Assembly: GCA_025357175.1 (NCBI GenBank)
Contig: JANXPS010000296.1
Span: 1 to 15,131, forward strand
Direction of reading: 5' to 3'
Source: Deltaproteobacteria bacterium
GTDB lineage: Bacteria; Desulfobacterota; Deferrimicrobia; Deferrimicrobiales; Deferrimicrobiaceae
DNA length: 15,131 bases
Of the stretch, positions 1-7,793 are shown piece after piece. Each line of letters opens with the position of its first letter. Position 1 is the first letter of the stretch. The translations under genes were made by a program, and so were the position numbers. Under the pieces are notes generated by a model that saw only the letters and a program-made list of their open reading frames with translations, did no database searches and was not told where the DNA came from.

Positions 1-170
1 TGATGCTTTGCAAGGACGCGCTCTCCAAGTTCCCGGCGCTGCCCAAGCTGCTGGGCAAGCTTCGCGGCATCCTCGACAACGAGACGATGGCGGCGCTTGT
101 CCGCGAGTCGGCATCCTCCGACCCGAAAACGGTCGCCCGCAAGTTCCTGAAATCGCGCAAGCTGATCTGA
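1..170 (+). CDS. ABC transporter substrate-binding protein, osmoprotectant type (3' end)
   Basis: Only the last 55 codons are present; the reading frame begins at base 3 and ends with TGA at 168-170. The visible tail contains a leucine/lysine-rich helix followed by a stretch reading LDNETMAALVRE and then DPKTVARKFLKSRKLI. This arrangement (a short helix with an internal Met, then 'DP..VA..FL...L' at the very C-terminus) is how periplasmic glycine betaine/choline-binding proteins of the OsmF/OpuC type usually end. The role would be to capture a quaternary amine or similar solute and deliver it to an ABC permease. The next gene starts three bases downstream, so it may share the transcript. The call rests on a short tail only, and another type of alpha-helical C-terminus is possible. 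Confidence 0.5.
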   Translation, partial: MLCKDALSKFPALPKLLGKLRGILDNETMAALVRESASSDPKTVARKFLKSRKLI

Positions 171-173
171 TGC

Positions 174-1988
174 ATGCGGGATAGGGAACAAGCCCCGGTC
201 CTCCGGTTCCTATCTTCCACCCGTCTGGCGATCGCCCTCTGCCTGATCCTGGCGGCGGGCGGAATCGCCGGATCGGTTCTCTACAACGGGAACACCGCGG
301 CTTCGACCCGCGGCAGCGGCAACCTGTTCCATTCGCCCGTATTTCTCCTTCCCGCATTCCTGCTTATCCTGAACGTCGCCTGCTGCGCGTTCACCCGCCT
401 GCGGGCGGGGCTGTTTCACGGCCTCCGGGCGGTATCCTTCATCGGGCTGCACGCGGGGCTTCTGCTGCTGGCTGCGGGGTTGATCGTGGACGGTCGATAC
501 GCGTTCGTGGGCACGCAGTATTACCGGATCGGCGAGCCCTCGGCGGCCCACTTCGACTGGCGAGACAATAACGACCGGACCTTTCCGTTCACGGTCGAAG
601 TGACCGGCTTCTCCGAGCGTTACCACCCGATGAAGCTGCAGGTCGGCATCAAGGATGCCGCCGGGAAAAAAATCGGGCCGTTCATGGTCCGCGAGGGCGT
701 TTCATTCAAGGTGCCCGGCGTCGATCTCACGGTGACACCCCGCCGCTTCGACATCCGGGAAAAAAAGCTGACGTTCGACGCGTCCAGCGCGGGTCGAGAG
801 GTCGAGGGCGTCATGGCGGACACCTCCGGAGCCGCGATTCCAGGAGGATTCCTGGTGGTTCCGGTCGCGTGGGCCGACCCCGAGGTCGCCGAATTCGCGG
901 CCAAGATCCGATTCGCGGGGGTGGAGGGCGCGACCGGGATACAGGACCTTCGGGTCAACCACCCGGCCTATTTCGGGGGCGTCACGTTCTGCCTGTCCAC
1001 ATCCTACCTCGATGCGGCGGGAGGGCGGATCGTCGGGCTCCAGATGACGCGCGAGCCGGGTGCCCCCTGTTTCTGGTCCGGTGCATTCCTCTTCGGTGTT
1101 TCCCTTCTGGCGGGCGTCTACCGCAGGCGTCGCGAGTCCGGGCGAAAAGCCGGAGGCGACGAGGTCGCGGTTTTTTCAAGGGGACCGTCCGGTTCGGCGG
1201 CGGTGTCTCTCGTCCTTGTGCTCCTTTTGACTTTCGCCTGGGCGGTAGAGGCTTCGGCATTCGGCCGGGCGATCACGGCCGACGAAACATGGGAAGGCGA
1301 GGTGAAGATCGTCGAACCGGTTTCGGTCGAAAAAGGGGCGACGCTGACGATCCGGGCCGGGACCGTCGTGCTGCTCTCGGGCGCCGATCGCGGTGCATCC
1401 GGCTGTCCCGACGGCGGCATCCAGGTCTACGGAAAATTCCGCGTCGAAGGCACGCAGGCCCATCCTGTCCGCTTCTCCCGCCTCGATCCGTCAAGCCCCT
1501 GGAACGAGATCTTCATCAAGGAGGCCGACGCCGTGATCCGGTACGCGGTCGTCGAGGGCGCGACCTGGGGGCTGCACATCCACGACGGCGACGTGTCGAT
1601 CGAGCGGACGACGCTGCGCGGCAACGGCGGAGGGGCGCGGCTCAAGGGGACCGGGGCAAGATTCGAGCGTTGCACCATTCGCGACAACGGGATCGGCCTG
1701 CGCTTCTGGGACGGCGGCCCGCGCATCACCTCGTCCTCGATTGCGGGCAACCGCACCGGGCTCTTCTACAGGGACGGGCGGGGGGGTGGTAAAATCAAGG
1801 GCAGCAGGATAGAAAACCTCGAAACCGACGCCAAGATCGGCGACTGGGCGAAGGGCGACCTCGACCTGACGGGCAATTACTGGGGTGGCAGGCCCAAAAT
1901 CAGCGATTACCGCGGGGCGGGCGCCAAGGGGAAAGTGCGTACAAGCCCCATCCTGAAAAGGGCACCGGCCGGCGTGGGCGCGGATTGA
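174..1988 (+). CDS. ResB-like membrane protein fused to a right-handed beta-helix domain
   Basis: The 604-residue protein has two parts. Residues 1-320 look like ResB/Ccs1, the membrane partner that handles apocytochrome in system II cytochrome c maturation: helices near 15-37, 52-76 and 86-106 (with a His at 92 in an HAGLLLLAAG helix), a large extracytoplasmic domain at about 107-296, and a closing helix at 299-317 after the typical 'GLQMTREPG' turn. Residues 342-361 form another hydrophobic segment, followed by a beta-helix at 368-595 with an N-terminal cap (TWEGEVKI...GATLTI.AGT) and a terminal GNYWGG motif as in NosD/CASH-type helices. No CcsA is visible here. The ATG at 174 lacks a clear Shine-Dalgarno sequence. 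An internal GTG at 1203 could start a separate beta-helix protein with its own signal, but no stop separates the halves. Confidence 0.75.
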   Translation: MRDREQAPVLRFLSSTRLAIALCLILAAGGIAGSVLYNGNTAASTRGSGNLFHSPVFLLPAFLLILNVACCAFTRLRAGLFHGLRAVSFIGLHAGLLLLAAGLIVDGRYAFVGTQYYRIGEPSAAHFDWRDNNDRTFPFTVEVTGFSERYHPMKLQVGIKDAAGKKIGPFMVREGVSFKVPGVDLTVTPRRFDIREKKLTFDASSAGREVEGVMADTSGAAIPGGFLVVPVAWADPEVAEFAAKIRFAGVEGATGIQDLRVNHPAYFGGVTFCLSTSYLDAAGGRIVGLQMTREPGAPCFWSGAFLFGVSLLAGVYRRRRESGRKAGGDEVAVFSRGPSGSAAVSLVLVLLLTFAWAVEASAFGRAITADETWEGEVKIVEPVSVEKGATLTIRAGTVVLLSGADRGASGCPDGGIQVYGKFRVEGTQAHPVRFSRLDPSSPWNEIFIKEADAVIRYAVVEGATWGLHIHDGDVSIERTTLRGNGGGARLKGTGARFERCTIRDNGIGLRFWDGGPRITSSSIAGNRTGLFYRDGRGGGKIKGSRIENLETDAKIGDWAKGDLDLTGNYWGGRPKISDYRGAGAKGKVRTSPILKRAPAGVGAD

Positions 1989-2020
1989 CCCCACTCCTTC
2001 AGATGGCTGAAAGGAAACAC

Positions 2021-2968
2021 ATGCATCCAGGCGGATTTAATCGGCGAGATTTCCTGAAGGCGGCCGGAGGGGCCGCAGGACTGGCTGTGGCCGGAGGGGT
2101 GCTTCCCTCGCTCGTCGAAGCGGCAGCGCCGGTTTCGTCGAAAACGGCCGTCGTCGGCGCGGCGTCGGGCCCGAACGTTTCCGACAACGTCCGGCGGGCT
2201 GTCACGGCCGCAGGTGGCATCGGCGCATTCGTCTCCCGCGGCGACGTCGTCGTCCTCAAGCCCAATATCGGCTGGGACCGCAAGCCCGAGCAGGCCGCGG
2301 ACACCAATCCCGAGCTGGTCGTCGCCGTCGCCGAACTTTGCCTCTCCGCCGGGGCGAAATCGGTGAAGGTCTTCGACCGCACCTGCAACGAGCCGCGCCG
2401 CTGCTACGTCAACAGCGGCATCCAGGACGCGGTCGAAAAGTTCGCGGCGAAGTCGGGTTCCTCCGGCGTGCTGCGCATCTACCACGTCGAGGACCGCAAG
2501 TTCGTCCGGACCGCAATCCCCGGGGCGACCGCGATGAAGGAATGGGACCTCTACAAGGATGCGCTCGAGGCCGACAAGGTGATCAACCTGCCCGTCGCCA
2601 AGCACCATTCGCTGGCGGGCATCACGCTCGGTCTCAAGAACATGATGGGCATCATGGGCGGCAACCGCGGGCAGCTTCACTTCAACCTGTCCGACTGTCT
2701 GGTCGATCTCCAGCGTCGCATCCCGGCGCGGCTGACCGTGATCGACGCCACGCGCGTCCTGCTGCGGAACGGCCCGTCGGGAGGCAACCTCGCCGACGTC
2801 AAGGCGTTCAATACCGTGTTCGCCTCGGGCAACGCGCTGGCGGCCGACCTGGCGGCTGCCGACCGGATCTTCGGGTTCAAGCCGTCCGAGGTGGCCCACC
2901 TCAAGAAGGCGATCGAATCGGGACTCTGGTTCGCCTCGCCCGCCGGGTACCGGATCGCCGAAGGGTAG
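2021..2968 (+). CDS. Tat-exported DUF362 domain protein
   Basis: A 315-residue protein. I chose the ATG at 2021 because AAAGGAAA lies just upstream and it places a twin-arginine motif, NRRDFLKA (residues 7-14), at the N-terminus, followed by an Ala/Gly-rich hydrophobic stretch to about residue 35. The open frame extends back to a TTG at 1985 that overlaps the previous stop, and to an ATG at 2003, but neither has a ribosome-binding site. The mature part has DUF362 hallmarks: VVVLKPNIGW (77-85), a Rossmann-like segment ending in FDR (118-120), INLPVAKHHSLAGITLGLKN (188-207) and a C-terminal VIDATR (240-245). The ferredoxin domain found in some DUF362 proteins is absent. Export through Tat suggests a folded, possibly cofactor-bearing protein; the biochemical function of the family is not settled. 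It sits between two beta-helix genes. Confidence 0.8.
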   Translation: MHPGGFNRRDFLKAAGGAAGLAVAGGVLPSLVEAAAPVSSKTAVVGAASGPNVSDNVRRAVTAAGGIGAFVSRGDVVVLKPNIGWDRKPEQAADTNPELVVAVAELCLSAGAKSVKVFDRTCNEPRRCYVNSGIQDAVEKFAAKSGSSGVLRIYHVEDRKFVRTAIPGATAMKEWDLYKDALEADKVINLPVAKHHSLAGITLGLKNMMGIMGGNRGQLHFNLSDCLVDLQRRIPARLTVIDATRVLLRNGPSGGNLADVKAFNTVFASGNALAADLAAADRIFGFKPSEVAHLKKAIESGLWFASPAGYRIAEG

Positions 2969-2970
2969 CC

Positions 2971-4812
2971 ATGGTAGCCTCGTCCCCGACAAGACCCTGG
3001 CTGTTCCTGGCCGGATTGGTCCTCATGCTCGCCGGCTGTGCCCACGCACCGGCCGGCGGTCCTGCCACGACTCCCTCCGTGCGCATCATCGACCGCGACA
3101 CCGAGTGGCGCGGGGACGTCCGCGTGGACGGCATCGTCCACGTCCGCAAGAACGCGACGCTGACCATCGCGCCGGGCACGCGGGTCCTTTTCGAGTCCAG
3201 GTCGTTCGCGGCCGGCGAGGAGCACGAGGGGTTTACCGGTCCCGGCTTCAAGGTCGAGGGGCGGGTGATCGCCGCCGGAACAGGGGACGCGCCCATCCTG
3301 TTCACGCCCGCGGGCGGCAAGGCGTTTCCCGGGGGGTGGGACAAGCTGCTCTTCACCTTCAGCAAGGGAAGCCGCTTCGAATGGTGCACCTTCGAGGGCG
3401 CCCGCTACGCCTTCCACACCCATTTCTCCGAGCTGTCGGTTTCCCGCTGCACCTTTCGCGACAACGAGGAGGGGATGCGGATGGGCAATTCCCGGATCCG
3501 CATCGAGGATTCGGTCTTCACCCGCAACGAGATCCGCGCGATCAATTTCCGCGATTGCCGAAACGAGATCCGGCGCAACCTGGTCTACGGCAATGGCGAC
3601 GGCATATTCCTCCATTCGAAGGACGGGTCGTCCGTCATCCGCGAAAATGACGTCTATGCGAACCGCCATTTCAACCTGCGCATGGGCGACCTTCACACCG
3701 AGGACGTCGACGCCGGCGGCAACTGGTGGGGGACCGCCCTCGAAGGGACTGCGCGCGCGAAGATCTACGACGGGGCGAACCTGCCGGGAACCGGGCGAGT
3801 CCGGCTTTCGCCGATGCTATCCCGTCCCCCGGTGGCAGGTGCCGAGATTCGCGGGGTCCTGGTCTTCGGACAGTCGCCCGTCAGGAGCGCCGAAGTCCGT
3901 GCGCTGGTGTCGCTTTCCGACGGTTTTTTCTCCGACGATATCGCGGGCAGCGCCCTGACCGATGCCGACGGCCAGTTCGTGCTCCCTGTTCCTCCCGGCC
4001 GCTGGTTCGTCTCGGGCCGCAAGGGGAAAGACGCCGGATCGCTTTTTTCCTTCCCCGGCCGGAACCCGGTCACCGTCGCCTTCGGCGAGCATGAAAACGT
4101 CGCGCTGCCTGCCGTTTCCCTGCCGTCACTTATGTCCCGGTCGATCGCCTCGCAACGCCCCGGCATACTCGTTCGCGCCACATCCGATGGGGCCCCGGTC
4201 GCCGGAGCAACCGTCCAGGCCTTTCGCCCCGATGCCCCCGATTTCCGCGGCCCGGGCGAGGCGTCCGCGCTGACGGGCGAGGGGGGGACGGCGCTGCTGG
4301 CGCTCCGCCCCGGGAAATACCTGCTGACCGCTCGCAAGCGGCCCGGCGGCGCCGCGCTCGGCGTGGTCGAGGAAGGCGGTCTGTTCGGCGCCTGGCCCGG
4401 TTCGCCGGCCGGCTTCGCCGGCACCTCTTTCGAGGTCGAGATTCCGATGTTCGAGAAGCGCGGCCTGATCGGGCACGACGAACCCGCCGCGGATCCGGGT
4501 TCCTCTGACACCGGGAAACCGCTGCCGGGCACGGCCATGCTCGGGGAATCGGCAGCCGAGGGGCACATCGTCTACTTCTACCGTCCCGGCGAAACGATCG
4601 GCCGGCCGCTGGCGCGCTCCTCGGTCGTCTCCGGCCGGGGATCTTTCCAGGTTTCGCTGCCCGGCGAGGGCGAATATGCGGCGTTTCTTCGGAAGGCGAT
4701 CCCCGGCGCGCCGGCCGGCGTCGACGAGGAGCGGTTCGGACCCGTCCATGTCGCCGTCCGGGCGGGTCGCCTCGACCCGGCGACGCTCCGTTTCGGAAAT
4801 TCCCCGCAGTGA
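2971..4812 (+). CDS. Beta-helix lipoprotein with carboxypeptidase-regulatory-like modules
   Basis: A 613-residue predicted lipoprotein starting two bases after the previous stop, with AAGGG five bases before the ATG. A hydrophobic segment (10-22) ends in a lipobox, LAGC, with the lipidated Cys at 23. Residues 42-285 form a right-handed parallel beta-helix: a cap reading TEWRGDVRVDG then NATLTIAPGTRV, repeated short strands (for example FRDNEEGMRMGNSRIRIEDS), and a terminal GGNWWGT followed by a conserved tail ending in a 'V.LSPML' strand. Residues 292-613 contain several Ig-like modules of the carboxypeptidase-regulatory type, such as a 'LTDADGQFVLPVPPGRW' turn near 330 and 'ALRPGKYLLTARK' further on. 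The protein is probably anchored to the outer membrane or surface. It may bind polysaccharide or protein; no catalytic residues can be assigned. Confidence 0.75.
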   Translation: MVASSPTRPWLFLAGLVLMLAGCAHAPAGGPATTPSVRIIDRDTEWRGDVRVDGIVHVRKNATLTIAPGTRVLFESRSFAAGEEHEGFTGPGFKVEGRVIAAGTGDAPILFTPAGGKAFPGGWDKLLFTFSKGSRFEWCTFEGARYAFHTHFSELSVSRCTFRDNEEGMRMGNSRIRIEDSVFTRNEIRAINFRDCRNEIRRNLVYGNGDGIFLHSKDGSSVIRENDVYANRHFNLRMGDLHTEDVDAGGNWWGTALEGTARAKIYDGANLPGTGRVRLSPMLSRPPVAGAEIRGVLVFGQSPVRSAEVRALVSLSDGFFSDDIAGSALTDADGQFVLPVPPGRWFVSGRKGKDAGSLFSFPGRNPVTVAFGEHENVALPAVSLPSLMSRSIASQRPGILVRATSDGAPVAGATVQAFRPDAPDFRGPGEASALTGEGGTALLALRPGKYLLTARKRPGGAALGVVEEGGLFGAWPGSPAGFAGTSFEVEIPMFEKRGLIGHDEPAADPGSSDTGKPLPGTAMLGESAAEGHIVYFYRPGETIGRPLARSSVVSGRGSFQVSLPGEGEYAAFLRKAIPGAPAGVDEERFGPVHVAVRAGRLDPATLRFGNSPQ

Positions 4813-6485
4813 GCCGCGTCGGGCGAATCGCGGCATCGCTGCTGCTTTCGCTGGCAATACTATTCCCGCGCCCCGTGCTCGCCGACGATCCGCCCCCGGC
4901 GGCGGAGGGGAACACGCTTTCCGGAAAACTGTCCGGGGTTGTTCGCGTTTCCGGCGAAGTACATGTCACCGACGACGTGACGATTCTATCCGGCGCGACG
5001 CTGACCGCAGCGCCGGGCACCGTTTTCGTGTTCGGGAAAAGCGATTCCACCAAAGTCGATCCCGAGCAGTTCTACAGCGGCGTCGAACTCGTCGTCCGCG
5101 GCTCGTTCGAGGCCGAGGGCGCTTCATTCCGGTTTCCGAGCCGACAGGGCGGGGTCGTGGTGGACGGCGGGCGGGCACGACTATCAGGTGGAACGATCTC
5201 CGGCGCCGAGGCGGGGCTGACCGTGATGCAGGGCGGGGAGGCGACCGTCGACAAAACGTTTTTCGTTGCCGACTGCCGAACCGGCGTGGCGATATTCCCG
5301 GGATCCCGGCTCCGGGTCGCGGCGGGCGTCGGCCTTCGCGTCTCGGGCAACGGCGTGGGACTGGTCCGTTTCCCCTCCGCCGATCCGGCTCCGGCCGGAC
5401 TCGTTTCGACGGGCAACGAGGAAGCCGACGCGATCGATTGGGATGGCGCCGGGGATCCCGCTGCGCCCCCATCGTTTGCAACCCCCGGACCGCCCGCATC
5501 GGCCGCCCGGATTGGTGACACGTTCATCGATGCCGACCGGACGCTTTCGGGCGACATCGTCGTCGACGGCGTCATCCGCGTCTCTCCCGGAACGACGTTG
5601 ACCCTTTTGCCCGGGACGCGCCTCTTTTTCACCTTTCGCGACACCGACGGCGACGGGATCGGCGAAAACGGATTGTTCCTCCAGGGCAACATCAGCGCGC
5701 GCGGCACGGCGGAAAAGCGGATCGGCTTCTACTCCGTCTCCGGCGATACCCGGGGTGCCTGGGATTCGATCAACTTCATGGCCAGCGACCAGGGCGAAAA
5801 CATCCTCGAGCACATCGACGTCGCGGGCGCCTATCGGGGCCTGCATGCCCACTTCAGCAAATTGAAGGCGGCCGATGTCCGCATCCTCCGCTGTTACCGG
5901 GGAATGCAGTTCCAGGAGTCCGAGGTCGACCTGTCGAACGTGTCGGTCGTCGACGTGCTCAGCGTGCTGCGCGGGCGCGACGCCACCGTGCGCATTGCCG
6001 GGATGACCGTCCGCGGCGCCGTATCGGGGATCAATCTGTTCAGGAGCGCGGTGACGCTTTCCGGGATCGACATCGACCGCGCCGGATGGTACGGAGTTCG
6101 CCTTCGCGACAGCCGTGCGACGCTCTCCGACAGCCGCTTCTCCCGGATGTTCGTCCCTCTCTCCGTGCAGGAAGGGACGGTGCGGATTTCCGGCGTCTCC
6201 TCGACCGACTCCGGGCTCGCCTCGTTCTCGCTGCTCGAAGGCGATGTTACAATGGATGGGTACCGGGCCATCGGCGCCAGGGTCGACGGGATCAGCGCGG
6301 CCAAGGGGAGCGCCCGGTTATCGGGCGGAGTGATATCCGGATACAGGCGCGACGCGGTCCACTTGTCCGGGCCGGCCGTGCTTTCGCTTGCGGGCGTGAA
6401 GGTCGTCCCCCCGACGGGGGTCAAAAATATTCCGGTTCACGACGGCAAGGTCGTCCCGGGGCTGGGAATCGTGCTGTTTGAGTAA
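4809..6485 (+). CDS. Secreted protein with two right-handed beta-helix modules
   Basis: A 558-residue protein starting at a GTG inside a GTGA overlap with the previous stop. Residues 1-25 are a Sec signal peptide (RIAASLLLSLAILFPRPVLA) with likely cleavage before DD. Two beta-helix modules follow, each opened by the same cap seen in the neighbouring genes: one at residues 36-76 (VHVTDDVTILSGATLTAAPGT) and one at about 240-275 (LSGDIVVDGVIRVSPGTTLT). They are joined by a Pro/Ala-rich linker at 212-234. In the second module an acidic loop at 278-286 (DTDGDGIGE) has the D.D.D...E pattern of calcium-binding loops. The C-terminus lacks the GN(Y/W)WG ending of the other two helices, so it may be capped differently. 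The ligand is unknown. With its two paralogous neighbours it probably forms or decorates an envelope assembly. Confidence 0.7.
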   Translation: MSRVGRIAASLLLSLAILFPRPVLADDPPPAAEGNTLSGKLSGVVRVSGEVHVTDDVTILSGATLTAAPGTVFVFGKSDSTKVDPEQFYSGVELVVRGSFEAEGASFRFPSRQGGVVVDGGRARLSGGTISGAEAGLTVMQGGEATVDKTFFVADCRTGVAIFPGSRLRVAAGVGLRVSGNGVGLVRFPSADPAPAGLVSTGNEEADAIDWDGAGDPAAPPSFATPGPPASAARIGDTFIDADRTLSGDIVVDGVIRVSPGTTLTLLPGTRLFFTFRDTDGDGIGENGLFLQGNISARGTAEKRIGFYSVSGDTRGAWDSINFMASDQGENILEHIDVAGAYRGLHAHFSKLKAADVRILRCYRGMQFQESEVDLSNVSVVDVLSVLRGRDATVRIAGMTVRGAVSGINLFRSAVTLSGIDIDRAGWYGVRLRDSRATLSDSRFSRMFVPLSVQEGTVRISGVSSTDSGLASFSLLEGDVTMDGYRAIGARVDGISAAKGSARLSGGVISGYRRDAVHLSGPAVLSLAGVKVVPPTGVKNIPVHDGKVVPGLGIVLFE

Positions 6486-7386
6486 AACGTCGAAAATCGT
6501 CTTCATCCTGCTGCTGCTGGGTACCGCGCTGGTCGTCGCAAAGGGTTTCTTCCATCCTCCCAAACCGCCGCTCCGCGTCGCCTTCCAGGTGTGCAATTCG
6601 CTCGAGGAAAACAAGGCGCGATTCGAGGTCTTGGGCGCATATCTCGAGAAGAAGCTCGGGCGGAAGATCCTCCTTTCCCATGTGAACACCACCGACTTCG
6701 TCGAACTTGCGAAAGCCGGACGGTTCGATATCGCCCAGGCCAACGGCTACATCTACGTCAACGTCAAGGAACGGGCCGGCGCCACGCTTCTCGCGCGTGA
6801 GGAAAAGCTCGATACCGGCAGGGACACGGGCGGTCTCATCGTCGTCCGCGCCGACTCGGCGGTTCGCGACCTCGCGGGGCTCGCCGGGAAGACGATCGTC
6901 TACGGGCCGGTCCTGTCGCCCGGCGGCTACCTGACCCAGTACGACACGCTGCTGTCCGCGGGGCTCGATCCCGAAAAACTCTTCAAGAGCTACACCTTCC
7001 TGCCCGGGGCGTGGCAGCACGAAAAGGTGGTTTTTTCCATCCTCTACGGCGCGGTAGACGCGGGAGCGGTCAAGGTCGGCGATCTCGAGAGGATGGCGGC
7101 CGAAGGCAAGATCCGCCCATCCGATTTCCGGGTGCTCGCGAAATCCGAACCCGTGCCCAACTGCACCTTTTTCGCCTTGCCGCATGTGGCTCCCGCCGAA
7201 GCGAGCCAACTCAGGGAGGCGCTGCTCCGACTTTCCGCGGGCGATTTCGCCGAGGTCAACGGGGAGCGTCTCAACGTCTTGAAGCGGGACGGGGTTCGGG
7301 GATATTTCCCGGCGCGCGACGAGGAATTCGACGTTCTTCGCCGGATGTCCCGCCGCGCCAACCTGCCTCCCTACGAAAAATTCTGA
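6478..7386 (+). CDS. PhnD-like phosphate/phosphonate-type ABC substrate-binding protein
   Basis: A 302-residue protein whose only plausible start is a TTG at 6478, giving an 8-base overlap with the previous gene. Residues 7-22 form a single hydrophobic segment (signal or anchor). The mature protein matches the PhnD/PtxB-like periplasmic binding fold: PPLRVAFQVCNSLEENKARF at the first strand, a region reading 'FDIAQANGY', then TGGLIVVRADSAVRDLAGLA, AGKTIVYGPVLSPGGYLTQY and AGLDPEKLF, which correspond to the usual order of ligand-contacting loops. Family members bind phosphonates, phosphite or phosphate, and some paralogues serve as sensor domains. No phnC or phnE ATPase/permease gene is in the window. 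Its position just before a selenium-type permease raises the possibility that it binds another tetrahedral or pyramidal oxyanion; this is inference. Confidence 0.75.
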   Translation: MSKTSKIVFILLLLGTALVVAKGFFHPPKPPLRVAFQVCNSLEENKARFEVLGAYLEKKLGRKILLSHVNTTDFVELAKAGRFDIAQANGYIYVNVKERAGATLLAREEKLDTGRDTGGLIVVRADSAVRDLAGLAGKTIVYGPVLSPGGYLTQYDTLLSAGLDPEKLFKSYTFLPGAWQHEKVVFSILYGAVDAGAVKVGDLERMAAEGKIRPSDFRVLAKSEPVPNCTFFALPHVAPAEASQLREALLRLSAGDFAEVNGERLNVLKRDGVRGYFPARDEEFDVLRRMSRRANLPPYEKF

Positions 7387-7793
7387 TGGGCGCGCTCGAA
7401 GGACGGAAACTGACGGTGATGGCGCTGCTGCTTGCGGCGGCGGCGGCGGCCGGCGCGGGGCGCGTCGGGGCCGTCGGGCATTTTTCGGTACCGGTCACGG
7501 GCGAGGCGGCGTGCGCCCCCGAAGACGTCGCACGGTCCCTGTCGCTCCTTGTGCAGGCTCGCGAGGCCGAAAGACGCGGTGAGGTCGCCGGGGCGCTGTC
7601 GCGGTATCGCGCCGCGGTGGCTGCCGACCCCCGACTGGCCGACCGGAAAGACCCCCGCTTCCTCGGCCCTTCTTTCGAGCGTCGGCTCAACGAGTGGATC
7701 GCCGGCCTCAAGGGCGGCCGCATCCCGGCCGGGACGTCGGCGCTTCCGGACGCATCCTATCTCTTCAGGCGAATGTACGGGGGGTGCGGGTGA
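7386..7793 (+). CDS. Small exported hypothetical protein with a TPR-like helix pair
   Basis: A 135-residue protein whose ATG shares its first base with the preceding stop (TGATG). Residues 8-30 are hydrophobic and Ala-rich, fitting a signal peptide or membrane anchor. After a Cys at 43 comes a helix pair at about 53-85 (LLVQAREAERRGEVAGALSR, then YRAAVAADPRLADRK) resembling one tetratricopeptide unit. The C-terminal end is RRMYGGCG, with a Cys two residues from the end. I do not recognise a named family. It is translationally coupled on both sides, to the PhnD-like gene and to the YedE gene, so it is probably a real accessory protein of the transport block. It could scaffold the permease or be a modification target of the downstream radical SAM module; neither is shown by sequence. 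Confidence 0.65.
   Translation: MGALEGRKLTVMALLLAAAAAAGAGRVGAVGHFSVPVTGEAACAPEDVARSLSLLVQAREAERRGEVAGALSRYRAAVAADPRLADRKDPRFLGPSFERRLNEWIAGLKGGRIPAGTSALPDASYLFRRMYGGCG

Noticed and set aside
2338..2970. Extension of the beta-helix lipoprotein upstream of 2971
   Set aside because: The extra residues are out of frame within the DUF362 gene and Arg/Pro-rich; the lipoprotein signal and ribosome-binding site fix the start at 2971.
1907..2992. Long minus-strand open frame (361 codons) over the DUF362 gene
   Set aside because: It lies antisense to a clear gene and its translation is Arg/Asp/Gly/Val-rich without any family motif, as expected from a GC-rich shadow frame.
6246..6258. TTACAAT as a -10 promoter element before the PhnD-like gene
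   Set aside because: No acceptable -35 element is present, and the downstream gene overlaps its predecessor, suggesting read-through.
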